Assembly (NCBI GenBank): GCA_018287875.1
Contig: JAGVVL010000013.1
Span: forward strand, 2,976,001 to 3,040,000
Length of the DNA: 64,000 bases
DNA from: Nigrospora sphaerica
Lineage: Eukaryota; Ascomycota; Sordariomycetes; Amphisphaeriales; Apiosporaceae
Direction: 5' to 3'
The notes beneath the pieces were generated by a model, which made no database searches, was not told where the DNA came from, and saw only the letters and a list, made by a program, of their open reading frames with translations. A program made the position numbers and the translations under genes. This document shows, in pieces, positions 34,534 to 46,654 of the stretch (position 1 is the stretch's first letter; every line of letters begins with the position of its first letter).

Positions 34534-37500
34534 ATGTTGCTCCTCGCTGTTGCTACAACTCTGTGGCTGGCGGGCCAGGCCTCGGCCGCCAAGCCGGCAG
34601 AGCGTGAGCCTGGCTCGATTGTCCCCAAGCATTACATTGTCGAATTCGCCAATGTGCGTACCCCCCGTCCCCGAGCCCGTCCCCGTCCCATAGGGCGACC
34701 TACGGAGAGGCGTTTGCCGTGACAGCCGTGTAAGCTGTGCCTGCTATGGATGCTGGCACCTTAAGCACGATAGGAACTCACTCGATACTAGGGGGTTCTT
34801 CCACGAGATCTGACGGCCGACAACTCAGTGAAAGTCGTCAAGTCGTACGACTCGTCTCTCTTCAAGGGCGCCGTCATTGAGGTTACCAGCGACAATGAGG
34901 CCACCAACTATGCCTCTGCGGCGCACGTCGCCAATATGGTAAGCAACTTTCGGTGTTTGTGGGCACTAGACCGTTGCGGACATTGATCCCCGTCGCCATG
35001 CTCCTGGTGCAATTTGTTCCGTCATCTGGTGGCAAATATTTGGAGGAGGCCATTCCAACTGCAGTACCGCGGGAGATATTCTATCCGTTCTGGTTAAGGG
35101 AGTTTCAAGAATGAATGCTTTGAAAATCGGGGCTTTCCTTTGTCCCTCAAGAATAGTTACTGACCATGGATGCTGCAGTGGCCTGACCGCTTCGTGCACA
35201 TGGATCCTCCTTTAGATACGAAAGAGTTCCTCGACGAAGTAGCTGCGATGGAGTACTCGATTCACGCCGCCACCGGTGTCGATAAGCTGCACGCAGCCGG
35301 CATCCTCGGACAGGGGGCCAAGGTTGCCGTCGTGGACAGTGGCGTCTGGTACAAGCACTCTGCCCTGGGTGGCGGTTTCGGGCCCGGCTTCAAGGTTGCC
35401 GGCGGCTGGGACTTCGTCGGCGATGTCGAGTCAATCAAGAGCCCCAAGCAGCCAGACGACGACCCCCTGGATTCGCCGACGATGGGCCACGGCACGCACG
35501 TTGCTGGCATCGTGGCCGCCACGAGCGACAACTTCGTGGGCGTGGCACCCAACTGCACCCTCTACGCCTACAAGGTTATGGGTAACTACGAGGGCACTGA
35601 TCGGTCCACCTTGATCGACGCTTGGCTTCGAGCGTACGAGGATGGCGCGGACGTTATCACCACGAGTATCAGCGGGAGCGGTGGCTGGTCTGAGAACCCC
35701 CTGGCCGCTATCGTCTCACGTATCGCCCAGGCTGGCGTCATCATGACATTCTCCGCCGGTAACGGCGGGGACAATGGCCCCTTCGGTGGGAATCTGGACG
35801 CGGCAGCCAGCAACGACGTCCTGACCGTGGCTTCTGTGCAAGCCGCCGTGTCCGCAGCTTCAAGATACCGGTTGACCATCACCCACGAGGGCGTGTCGAA
35901 CACGACGACGGCGGGCTACACGCCGTCCGACGAAGAGTTTCCCCCGGAGGTCAGGGACTGGCCCGTGGTCGCCCTTCATTTTGACCCGGATAACGCTTCC
36001 GAAGCTTGCACGCCGTATCCCGCCGGTACTCGGAACCTGACGGGTGCCGTCGCCCTCGTGCGACGCGGTGGCTGCAACTTCACGGTTAAGCAAAAGAACC
36101 TCCAGGCACTCGGGGCCAAATACGTGCTCGTCTACAACGACGACCGCCCCCTCATCACTCCGGGCACAACCGACCCTGGAAGCCTCCTGGCCATAATTAC
36201 CGCCGAAGCCGGCCACGCCATCCTCAAGGCCCTCCAAGCCGGGGCGACAGTGACGGCCGATTTCTCCCAACCTGGTGGCACGGTTGGCGTGCCGGACAAG
36301 TCTGCTGGCAACACGCCGGATTGGTTCAGCTCATGGTCCGCTACGTTTGACTTGCAGCTCAAGCCCGACTGTGCAGCGCCGGGCGGAAACATCTTCAGCA
36401 CCTGGCCGGAGAACAAGTACATGGTACAGAGCGGGACGTCCATGGCCACGCCTTACATAGCGGGCATTGCGGCTCTGTACGTCAGCGCTTTGGGCGGCCG
36501 CAAGGAGCGCGGCGCCGGCTTCGTCGCCGAGTTCAACCAGCGCGTGATTGCCGCCGGAATGTCTCTACCGTGGTTCGACAAAGTGAACCGCGACGAACAC
36601 CACCTAGCGCCGCCGCTGCAGATGGGCAGCGGGCTCGTCAATGCGTCCAAGGTGCTGTACGCCGAGACGACGGTCGACAAGACGAAGCTGAACCTCAACG
36701 ACACGGTCAACTTCCGGGCGTCTCACGAGATCACCGTGACCAACCACGGCGCTTCTGCCATCGCGTACAACTTCACCCTCGAGCCTGCCGCCGGCGTGAT
36801 GGTACAGAACCCATGGGTTGCCACTTATCAGACCTGGGGAATCAACAAGTTCTCGGATCTCGTCCCCACCGACATGGTGCCCGACGTTCAGCTGCCCGAG
36901 GCCTTTCGTCTGGGCCCGGGGGAATCCAAAAAAGTGACCGTCACATTCGCCAACCCCGAACACAAGGACTGGGTGAACGCCACTCTCATCCCAGCCTACA
37001 GCGGCAAAGTCCTGCTGCGCGGTGATAACGGGGACCAGCTTTCGTTGCCATACATGGGAGTGGCCTGCAGCCTGTACGAGAACAAGAAGGTGTTCAAGTC
37101 CATTTACCCGCAAGTGCGGTCCGGTGTTCGCTGGACGCCGATCGACGAGAAGCCGATATTCACCTTCAACCGGACCGAGGAAGGGGCCGACTACGCCATG
37201 CTGTTTACCGGTCTCGACTGGGGCGCGAGGGAACTCCGCTGGGATATCTTCGACGCCGACTGGTCCGAAGCGGACTGGACCTGGCCGCCCACCAAGGGAC
37301 TCGTAGGCCCCGTGTCTTATTACACGGGCGACCGCAGCGCTGATCTGACCGACCCCGTCACGTACAATCAGACGGAGCCCATGCCTGCCAGATTCGTTAC
37401 GCGTCACGGCATGTACGAGCAAGGCGAGACGAAATACTGGTGGATGGGCCAGATGGCTAATGGGAGCCAAATCACCCGGGGCAACTACACGATGCGCATC

Positions 37501-37587
37501 GCAGCTTCGAGGCCGATGGCGGACCTCTCTCGCTCAGACGGCTGGGAGACCTTTACCCGCAAGTTCCAGGTGCTTCCCCTGGTCTAA
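34534..37587 (+). CDS. Secreted subtilisin-like serine protease (S8) with PA domain
   Basis: Three exons, 34534-34653, 34792-34938 and 35179-37587 (introns 138 and 240 bp), 891 residues. The signal peptide is MLLLAVATTLWLAGQASA. An I9-type propeptide (HYIVEFAN, then LFKGAVIEV) is followed by the S8 catalytic domain, with Asp142 in VAVVDSGV, His193 in MGHGTHVAG and Ser510 in GTSMATPYIAG. A protease-associated domain (about 326-460, with LVRRGGCNFTVKQKNLQALG) is inserted before the serine. The C-terminal part resembles the Fn3-like domain of large extracellular subtilisins (minor extracellular protease type). Many N-glycosylation sequons are present. It degrades extracellular protein. The propeptide seems short for the family, so the exon 1/exon 2 join is the least certain part. 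Confidence 0.9.
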
Positions 37588-38445
37588 GGTCCCGAGATAC
37601 AGAGGTTCGGAAGCTGGGTCAAGGCAGTTGGCGGCGTTTGCACATTAATTCCTTCTCCCGAAGAAGTGTTTAACTTGCTCTACCTGAATTCACACTTATA
37701 GTATTCAAGGAAGGACCCTTAGACGAAATCTCAGCTGGGCAGTTGGTTTGCTCTCGTGGCCGCCATGCGACTGTCCCGTGTATCCCCTTCGCCCGGTTGC
37801 CCAGATAGTTTGTTGCTCGCGGGAAATTTGAGCCAAGAGCTGTTGGCTGCAGGCGTACTCAAGTCTCCAGGAGGTCTCCCCAACCATATTACCCCGGGCC
37901 CTGGACGACCAATGGAGAGAGAGGGCCGTATCCGGGGCTCGGGATCGTCATTTTATGGTTGCTCTACGCGTTGATGCGGGCAGATTGGGGGGTTTGCTCT
38001 CCTCCAACCAACAACGAACCATATGGCTTCCGTACCTGCAGACGCCCACGCGCTCGCCCCCTGGCGCCCTAAATCGACGGTCTCATTGTGGTGTTGTGAA
38101 ATGCTTCCGGCGGGCCGGCCACCACACTGATCTTGCCTCTAGATCTTGGCATGTGCCGCCCCCCAACCATAGGTCGATCTGGATAGGAGTTGCAGATATC
38201 CCTTGTCAATATCCAGCGGTCCGTACCGCTGGTGTCTCCGACGAGAGAAGTATCAAGTATATAAGGGGCACGGATTCTCCCACGGATGGAAGAGACTCTC
38301 TGGTGTTCACGTGACACCACGCCCAGTCGCTCTTTTCCCAGTCGCCCTAGCCACCCGCGCACGCACACTCGCGCACGCGCCCCTTCCCCCAAGCCCGAAG
38401 TCTTTCCGTTTCCGCACCGGCGCCTCCACGACGCCAGCGCCCCAG
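37588..38445. other. Intergenic, promoter of small secreted protein gene
   Basis: No gene. The right side holds a good TATA box at 38258-38266 and the leader of the next gene. Confidence 0.6.
38258..38266 (+). promoter_or_regulatory. TATA box of small secreted protein gene
   Basis: TATATAAGG, a strong TATA match about 180 bp before the ATG at 38446. Inducible fungal genes for secreted proteins often have one. Confidence 0.5.
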
Positions 38446-38988
38446 ATGAAGAGCAGCGGCGTCCTCGCGGCGGCGGCGGCGGCGGCCGTGCTGGCGCGCG
38501 CCAACCCGCCGGGGCGGCGGCAGGTCGGCAGCGGCGAGCTGGTGACGGCGACGCTGTACGCGGGGTACGACGCGGGGCCCGAGGCGGCGCCGGCCGAGAC
38601 GCTGGCGCTGCGGGCGCCGGGCACGACGGCGTTCCGGACGGCGGGGTACGCGCAGGTGTGCGCCGTGACGCACGAGCCGGCGTGCGAGGCGTACGCGCTG
38701 CTCGACGGCCGGCCCAACCTCGACGGCGAGGCCGGCGCCGCGCACCCCGACGCCGGCGCCCGCGCGCGCCCCCTCTTCATCCGCCCCGCCCCCGCCTTCG
38801 CCTACGAGCTCTGCGTCTCCCAGCAGGGCGAGACCACGCTGCCCGACGGCACCGTCCGCGTCGACACCTGGAAGGTCCGCGGCATCCGCCTCGACTGCCC
38901 CGGCCGGTCCGCCCGCGCCGTCGCCGCCCGCGCGCCCGCCACCGTCGAGCGCGTCGGCAGCACCTTCTTCGTCCACTACGACGACTAG
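38446..38988 (+). CDS. Small secreted protein of unknown function
   Basis: Single exon, 180 residues. I choose the ATG at 38446 because it opens a signal peptide (MKSSGVLAAAAAAAVLARA); the frame is open from 38203, but upstream residues do not look coding. The mature part has four Cys (VCAVTHEPACEAY, YELCVS, RLDCPG), enough for two disulfides, and a beta-rich look (FAYELCVSQQGETTLPDGTV). GC content is very high, above 75 percent by eye, with nearly all third positions G or C. I do not recognise a family. An effector-like or wall-associated role is possible but unsupported. Confidence 0.7.
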   Translation: MKSSGVLAAAAAAAVLARANPPGRRQVGSGELVTATLYAGYDAGPEAAPAETLALRAPGTTAFRTAGYAQVCAVTHEPACEAYALLDGRPNLDGEAGAAHPDAGARARPLFIRPAPAFAYELCVSQQGETTLPDGTVRVDTWKVRGIRLDCPGRSARAVAARAPATVERVGSTFFVHYDD

Positions 38989-40803
38989 TCTGGAGAAGCC
39001 TGGGTTAAGTGTCGGGAGCGAGACACGGTGTCTGCGTTCCAGGCGTTGAAAGAAGAGGAAAGGGGATGACAGGAGGCGAGCGGTCGCCTATGGTTGTGTT
39101 TCTATCGCTATAACTTCCGGATTTCATACAAACGTTCACCAGCGCGATTGGGAAATCGAATCCCGTGGTAATAAAAAAACACTTAAGAACCAGGCCTTAG
39201 AAAGGGCACGGTAGTATGCCACCTCTAATCTATACGGCTTCTGGTGCCCAAGTAGAGGCGACGACAGTCGCCACAGTTGAGCAGTCGTGCTTATGACAGA
39301 CGTATGTCGTTCTGCCCTACTGACTCCCCGACGTTAGGAGAGCCATCCCTGTCTGTCTGCCACGGTTGGCCGCCCCTAACTTATCTAGGTATGTCTAAGG
39401 GGGCTATGAACGGGTAAATCGGCACTGGTGGAGTTCTGTGACACTTAAGTCCATCTACGTTAGCACCTCGGCACCGACTAAACCACGGGAGCGAAGACTT
39501 TTGTTAGTTTGTTTGCCCAATTCCCAGCCAGTTGTCCGCCGCCAACGGGTTGTAGTGGCAAGATGTCCATGGTAATGACGCGAGGACAGGCCGCAGGCAA
39601 GGCGTACGGTTATGACTAGTCCACACTAAACAGTGTTGTAGGCTGGACCTGGCGGCAGATGCAAGTGGAGCCACAGAGGATATAGAACGGCTGCGGCACT
39701 ACAAGACTTGGTCCCTCGGGGCGTTTGGAACTCCCAAGTCGTGCCGGAGTTACCAGCTGACGATAAGGTGAAGGGCCGCCACCCGACACTAGCGGGTCAT
39801 GCGGAGAGACCTCATAGGGCAGAGGGTGAAATAAGCGGGGATGGCGATTGCCCATTGTAGTTGGCCTGGGTGAATGGGAGACGCCGAGTGTTCAAGGGCC
39901 CCAATCCAGCTGTGAGAGGTTGAGAGGTCCTGTTGGCATTCGTAGCCCTGCATTTCAGGGCTGCGACTGGGGGTACAGAGAGCGAGTCCGTGGCGCGGGC
40001 CGAACTGAGCAAGTGGAGTTTTGACGCCTCATCACTCCGCCTTGAGAGCACGGAAGCAACGCAGCTCGTGCCGGTGCATTTCAGGGGATCTGGCATGTGG
40101 CAATGCAGATGGGCGAAGTCGCAGCGATGGCAACACACGGGTGAAAAGACGTACCTCTGTATGAGGGGGGGTCAAGTACATCGTACATAATTCCTGGTGT
40201 ACTCCCTTCCGACTTGTTTGTACTTCGGGAGGTAATAATGTAGCATGGAGGACTGGATGAATGGGATGGAGCGGCGAAGCTTGAAACATTCTGGACCGAA
40301 GCCCGAGGGAGCCCAGGCGGTCCCTACAAAACTCTCCCCCAGGCCCGCTAACGATTGGATTGCCCTGCCCATCTCCGAACGCTGACATTCCCTTTCTCGA
40401 CTTCGTCACCTTTACCGAACCGCATTCCCTCCACCACCTGCACTTCCTACAACACCGCCGCCCCGACGAAGAGCGCCAGCGACGTCCTACGCCGAGATAT
40501 CCACATCGCCTTTGGCGACCTGTCCTTGAGAGCGTACGTCAAACCCGCCCCCGGCGTCTTGGCGACAGAGAGAGATCGGCTCTTGGAAAGCTTGGTTTGG
40601 AGGCTTAGCCTGTTGCTTGGGCCTCGAGCTTGGCCCGTCAGCTCAGCTCAGCCAGCGCCTGTGACCGCTCGCTCGCTCGCCGTGCTTTCCGGTCTCACAC
40701 ACTTATTGTCTCGCATCCTCTCGCGGCACTTTCTTCTTGGCGTCACGACTGACATTCCAGCGCCCAGCTCACACAGCCAAGCCGAATCAAACTATCAAAC
40801 ACC
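38989..40803. other. Intergenic region, no gene found
   Basis: 3' flank of the small secreted protein gene and promoter/leader of the CYSTM-like gene. From about 40400 it is C- and T-rich. No gene is supported. Confidence 0.55.
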
Positions 40804-41356
40804 ATGTCTGCCAACAACTACTACCAGGGCCCTCCCCCCCAGGGCCCCCAGGGCGGTTACTACCCTCAGCCGCCCCAGCAGGTACGTTCAATCCAGCCCC
40901 GGCCCGCCGCGACGTCGTCATCGTCGTCGCGCTCATCCCATTTCGTCCTTCTTTTCGCTCCTACCCTCCCCCGACGCTCCCCTCGGCCGCCCGCGATCGG
41001 GTCCGCGATCTGCGCGCGCGCGCGACCGGGCAGGAAAACAAGCTTCTCTCGGCGTACCTAGACTTCCTGCAGCCCTCTCCACCGCCGCGCTTGGCGCCCG
41101 CGGGCGCCCGCTCAAACTGCGAGGAGTGCCTTTTTTGCTGACACCTGCCGTTCTCTCTTCCCAGGCTTACGGCCCTCCCCAGGGCTACTACCCGCCCCCG
41201 GGCCAGCCCATGTACCAGCAGCAGGCGCCGCCCCCGCCGCCCCAGAAGAGCGGCCCCAGCAACTGCCTGACGGCCTGCCTGGCCGCGCTGTGCTGTTGCT
41301 GCGTGTGCGAGGAGGGCTGCGAGTGCTGCGCCGACTGCTGTGAGCTCTGCCTGTAA
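40804..41356 (+). CDS. Small CYSTM-type cysteine-rich tail protein
   Basis: Two exons, 40804-40881 and 41165-41356, 89 residues. The Pro/Gly/Tyr/Gln-rich N-terminus (MSANNYYQGPPPQGPQGGYY) is followed by YGPPQGYYPPPGQPMYQQQ and a C-terminal cysteine block: NCLTACLAALCCCCVCEE, then CECCADCCELCL. This layout matches the CYSTM family of small tail-anchored, stress-related proteins. The Cys stretch likely sits at or in a membrane and may be palmitoylated. The 283-bp intron contains an alternating CG tract at 41012-41024. The frame stays open through the whole intron, so a 333-codon ORF starting at 40355 is misleading. Confidence 0.85.
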
Positions 41357-44300
41357 AGGCGAGGCGAGGCAAGAGAAAAAGCGATGGCGCCCCTCCGTGT
41401 CTCGCGCCAGCCATCCGGCGCAGGAGAAAAGGCAAGAGGAAGGGGGGAAGGAAACTCGAGGCGGTTTTTAATGGCAACGAAATCCGATCCCATCGATTTG
41501 CGAGACGATACGAGCAGAACCTATTACGCCCGCACACGCTACACACATGTCTACGACAAGTCGCGCACGGCTGCTGACGCTGTCATCACTAGAACGACAG
41601 GCCAGCTCCGAGATCTCTTTTTTTGTTTTAGGGGTGTGGGTGTGCTGGATGGGGAACTAGGAGGGCAGGAAAGTGGTAATCAGCCAGCAGTGGTTTCTAG
41701 CAGAGCAGTTGGCGATCGAGGCTTCTATTTTCTTCTTCCTTTGCCCGCTCGCTCCTCACAAGCGCCAACCGCGGCCCGCCGCCGCGTTCTGTCGACGCAC
41801 GCGCAAAGCGGACGTATCTGTACGGCGTTGACAGGGTCATCAAATTGTTCGGTCGTCTGCTTTTTTTTTCTCCCGATTTTCATATCGTCTAATCTGAAGA
41901 ACTTGAAAACTCGGCTCGGTTTCGCCAAAGCCCCTCCGCTGTAAGTCAACATGACTGCCGACGAGACTCTGCCATTGAGCAGAAGTCATCAAAGACCCCT
42001 AATGTGAGGTGGCATCCGCACTCTAGCGTCGTCGTACGTGAGAATGGACGCCCGCCCGTCAAGCCCGATAGAGCCAGTATCGCCGCCTGTGTCAGAGACC
42101 GGCCCGGAAAACCCTCGCAGACCACGCAGCGGAACTTAAGCAGATAGGTTTATTTCCCGTCCAGATCTCACTTCTCGGAGCATATACGAGGCCCATTTTG
42201 GCGGTTGGCACCAGGACCCCCCTATAAGCCATCCTGCCTTTTTATAAACCCATCTTGTTGACCCCGCGACAACCCCACGTCGCTTCGTGCTGATATCTTA
42301 CTTCCGCTTCCAACGTGAGCATCGTCCTGCAACGCCGAGCCATGCCAGTAAGGAAGGCACGCGCCATTGCCTTGCCTTGACAGCGCACGCATCCTAACCT
42401 ACCTCTATAGTGGAAGAGGGTCAAGGTTCCAATCTCATAGTAATGCCGTGAGGCAGTCGGCAAGTAGCCCCAGGGTAAGAGGACTACGCCAAAGTTTGAG
42501 AACAGACCCTATTGCGCGGCCCCAGCTGTGTGGGAGAGACAAAAAGAGATTTCCGCCATGCCCATGTTGGGATCCTTGTGAGAAGGACCGGTTTGCCTTC
42601 GGCAGTTGGAACCGCCACCCCTTGTTCCCTGGTAGTGAGCAGGAGGAGAAGCGATGTGACTGTTCCTCGGGTTCCCGGTCTCACAACCAGAAATGTTCCG
42701 GAGCTTGCTCAAGTTCCTATGGCGGGCTCGGCAGCTTCAAGGGATCATAGTCTGTTGCGGCGCCGGTTCCGGATTGTGGAGTTTCGCATGCTCTTAGAAA
42801 ACCAGGCTTCTCTACAGTCCCTTCTCTGCTTCTACTCGACCAAAGACAGGTTTAGGAGGCAAGTATAATATCTGCGATATTACAGAAACGCCGATATGTC
42901 ATGGGAGGAGGAGGGAGATGGGCGGTACGGAAAGATGAGCCAGCTTATCAGCCGACCGGACTGTATGTAACTGTCATGGCAGTTCCTCCTCTTGGGTCGT
43001 TCTGAAAGTTAGTCACGTTTCGGGCGCGGGGTTGGAAACTTTTATAAACCACTACTGCTGATTTGGTTCAGTTAAGCAGCTTTTCTTCTTTTGGGTCAAG
43101 ATAGCAAGGGCGAACGGTCCCATGGGCCGGCTACGGATGAAGTTACGATGATCGGATACCCGAGCGCATTCGAGCCCGGTCTGCATGTGCACAGGGTCAG
43201 CAAATACCAAGTCGGCCGGGGGCTTGATAATATCCTAGCTTTCGGAAGGTTCCATTACGAAACGCATAATCGTCGATATTGACCGCTTCGAGCCATAGCT
43301 AGGGAGCCTGGAAACCAGATTTGCATCAAAGCTGTACGGGATTGGAACACCACTGACGGGTTTGAATTGATGGTTCCATTTCGTGCTTGTTAGTGTGAGT
43401 GTACAAGGGTCTCTGGGACTCGTATTGTCCATCCCCGTAGCCGATATTGTATGGTATGAGGTACCGAGAATAGGCGTGGCCAACGCTGAAAAGCACGAGC
43501 GAGCCTCGTTCGTGCCTAGTACCTTCGCCGCAACGCAGAGCAGTCCGGTGTCGCTGGATAACAAGTGCCATCTGGCAGGCAGGACGGCCAAGCCGACCGA
43601 CTCGGAGTGTGAAAAGTCTTATCCGCTCGGTAGTCCTGCATTAGTCTTTTTCCTGGCCGCTGGGACCGGGACCATGCCGGCAGCGCTTATGAACTGCCCG
43701 CGCTCGCTGGGTCCATACGTCAAAGGCCGGGCTGGAATCGGTCGGGCAAAGTGACGGGTCGCGCGGAGGAGGGGTGGAAGTGACTATTTAAGGTAGCCGT
43801 GCTCGCCGTGGTGTCGTGGAAAAGGTTCACTGGCGCCAGTCCCGTCGCGGACCTCGACGCGGCGATCGCGAAGGCCGGAGGCCATAAGACGAAACACGGA
43901 GCCCACCTTGCGATGTTCAGATTATCGTAAAAGACTGGCGTGGGGTAGCGTGTGCACGTTACCGCACCCGCACGTACGGTCGTATGGGTCCCCTACAGGC
44001 GCCGATAGATCAGCAGCATCGACCAGGGTCTTCCCAGCAGCCCCGTTCCATCGCAGGCATCGCTGCCGGGCTACGCTGCAAGGGTCGCGGGTGGGGCCAG
44101 CGTTTTTACCCAGGCGTTTGGGGCTGAGCATGCTGCAGGGAGATCCGCTTCCCGAGGGGGCGACCTGAGGGAGACGAGGAGGACGAGAGACAGGACGGAC
44201 GGCCGGCCGGAGCGGCCAGAGCCATCGTGACGCCAGCCGACGCCGGTGCATTCTGGCGGCGGACGGGAGACCATTTGCGGCGCTGGCCGATGTCGTTTTG

Positions 44301-46654
44301 GCAGGTCGGCCTAGGCGAGCGGCCGATGCAGTCTGACCTCATCTCGTGTCACGAGAGTAGCGACTCTGGCGGGCGGGGTCTCCTTAGATGGCGATGGGCC
44401 GTTGCTCATATTAGCGAATCAAACCGAACCAGGCCAAGCCGAGCCTGCGAAACCACCATCCGCCCCCTGCGACGACGAACCATTCGCCCCAAGATTGGGT
44501 TTGCTTTCTGAAGTGTAGCAGACAGTAAAGAAGGGGGGCGGGAAGGGACGTAGATGCCGACGCCGATGGATGGTATGTACGTACAGTATGTACTGATCGC
44601 CTGCAGACCACTCGTAGCGGATGGCGAGATGGGTACGGTGTACTGGACCAGTCGTACATGCGGATGGAGCCTCTCCTCCTGTCTTCTGCACAGGCGAACT
44701 TCCGGACCCCAACGGCCCTGGGGCTTCTGCATTCGCTCAAGGCACAGGACCAATGGCAGCAACTGGGGAAAGCAGGGGGGTTGAGGCCACACGCAGGGCC
44801 GGCCCAACCAAAGGCGGCATGGGCTCGCTGGCCCCCCGCCGTCAGCTCCAAAGTGGTTGATGGGAACTGGGGGCTGATGGTACGTCGCCAGTCCGTTGCT
44901 GGACGTATTGGACAGGGCATGACCCGGAAGGGCAGAGATGGATGGAAATGCATGGATGGGAGGGGGAAACGGATAAACTTTGGGCTCGGTTCCGTGGGAT
45001 CAGTTGTCACGCGAGGGGTTTTGTTTCGGAGAACGTGTCAAAGGGATGCGCTACTTTGGCCAGTAGGTATGTATGTAGGTATACAGGTACTTTCCCTCCT
45101 CTCCTTCTGTACTCACCCGGGCGGGCACGTACATGTAGTTAGTAGTAATGTTCGGGGCTGTTTCTCTTTACCTGGTACATACCTCTTCCCCATCCGCCGC
45201 CGAAATTACCACGGCCCTCCAGCTCCCCTTTGCCTGCTGGCTGTTTCTCCATTCATCATCCATGCGTGCACCCCCATGCCCGGCCGACCCAGCATCATCA
45301 GGCACAAGCACCCAAGCACAAGCACCGGCGCCGGCACGAGCGAGAGAGATCGTCTTCCCCGACACGCATTCGCCCTCTTGCTCATCGTTGAACCTCCAGC
45401 CCAGGACCCTTAGAACCGGCATACCCACGGGCGCCACGGCCTCCAGTTCTGCTGTCGTCACCTCCCCCCCCCATATTCGGATCGTCGAAAGCCGTTTCCG
45501 TGCAGGAACAAATCCCCACCCGTTGCCAGCCCTTCCACCTCGGTCCCCTTTGCCATTGATCCCTTGTTGATGGTGCCCACCTCGCATTTCCTGGTTGGCA
45601 TCCATTGGTATCCATTGGCTTGCGAGCAGTGCTTTCTCCAATCGCCCGAGCAACAGCAGAAGATACCGGCGACCGGGCTGCCGAATACCCATCCCTGGCG
45701 GGTGGCCATTGACTTCGCCTGCTTTCGTCCCACTCGCGTTACCAGTAGCCTCCGACCTGAGGGACTCGAGCGAAGGGGGGAGGGCCCTCTATTCCATCAC
45801 CGCCAGGACCACTCGCTCCCTTTAGCCCACGCTTTCGAAACTCCCGGACCGTGCCCACCCAACTCCGCCGGCTGTCATCTGCACTCTGTTCTGTGCTGCT
45901 CCTAGGTACTCTCTGCTCTGCGCCGCGCAGGGGAGAGAGACGGACAAGACCCTCTCCTCTCCCACCCGCCGCCCCGGCTCTGTTTTGCCCTTTCTTCCCT
46001 CCAACCTTCCACCTCAACCCCAAGGTTCCGCAGCAGCCCGGCAACAAGAAAAGCAGGTACTGCGTCGACTCGGTGCCTCGTCGAGTCCGGCTCCTCTCGT
46101 CAACAACCTCGAGCCTCGCACCCGACTCGACGCAAGTCGCTCCGACTCGACCCGAAGGAGCCCACGCCTGTGCCGAACCGCTTACTGCTCGCCTTCACGC
46201 CTGCGTGGTACCTCGCCCCGCCGCCATCGAGCCCGTACTCGCGACCTACTACTATTATGCTTCCCGTGTCCCGCATCAATTGACCGTGTCACCTCCCGTC
46301 GCTCACTTCCTCACTCCCACGCCACCTCCGCCCTTACCCCTGGGCACGTCACTCTTTTTATCTGCCCACCGGTCGACTAGGGGCTTGTCTTTGCTTTCCA
46401 ATTGGCCTTCTCGGCAACTAAGCCGTTGTCGTGCGTTAACTCGTGAAATTACACTCCGGTATAACCTTAACTCTACATATCTACGTACGAGATACTCCCA
46501 TCTTGGTGTCTCGAATGCATATCCCATCGACCAGGCCGGCCTTTACACAATAACCCGCCCGCCCCCAGGGCTCCCCAGCGACTTCCTCCTATAGACCGGA
46601 CCCGTTCGTTGACGCACCGCCTCTCTCTGGGATCTACACGAACCCACCTCCGCC
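41357..46654. other. Intergenic region, 5.3 kb, largest gap; no gene found
   Basis: Begins with the likely 3' UTR of the CYSTM-like gene. Between 42000 and 45800 I found only short frames without family features, no tRNA and no repeat-element ends. TACCTA/GTAGGTA words cluster at 45064-45180, including an 18-base sequence (45164-45181) also present at 5029-5046. From about 45850 to 46654 the plus strand is pyrimidine-rich, suggesting a long 5' leader or promoter for the next gene. Confidence 0.55.

Noticed and set aside
38286..39008. 240-codon Arg/Pro-rich ORF overlapping the small secreted protein
   Set aside because: Frame-shifted reading of GC-rich coding sequence; the signal peptide and Cys pattern are in the other frame.
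40355..41356. 333-codon plus-strand ORF over the CYSTM-like gene
   Set aside because: It reads through the 5' leader and a 283-bp intron with proper GTACGT and CAG borders. Only the last 64 codons match the family.
45851..46594. 247-codon plus-strand ORF before the 466-residue gene
   Set aside because: Low-complexity Pro/Ser/Arg/Leu content of a pyrimidine-rich leader, with no domain and no context.
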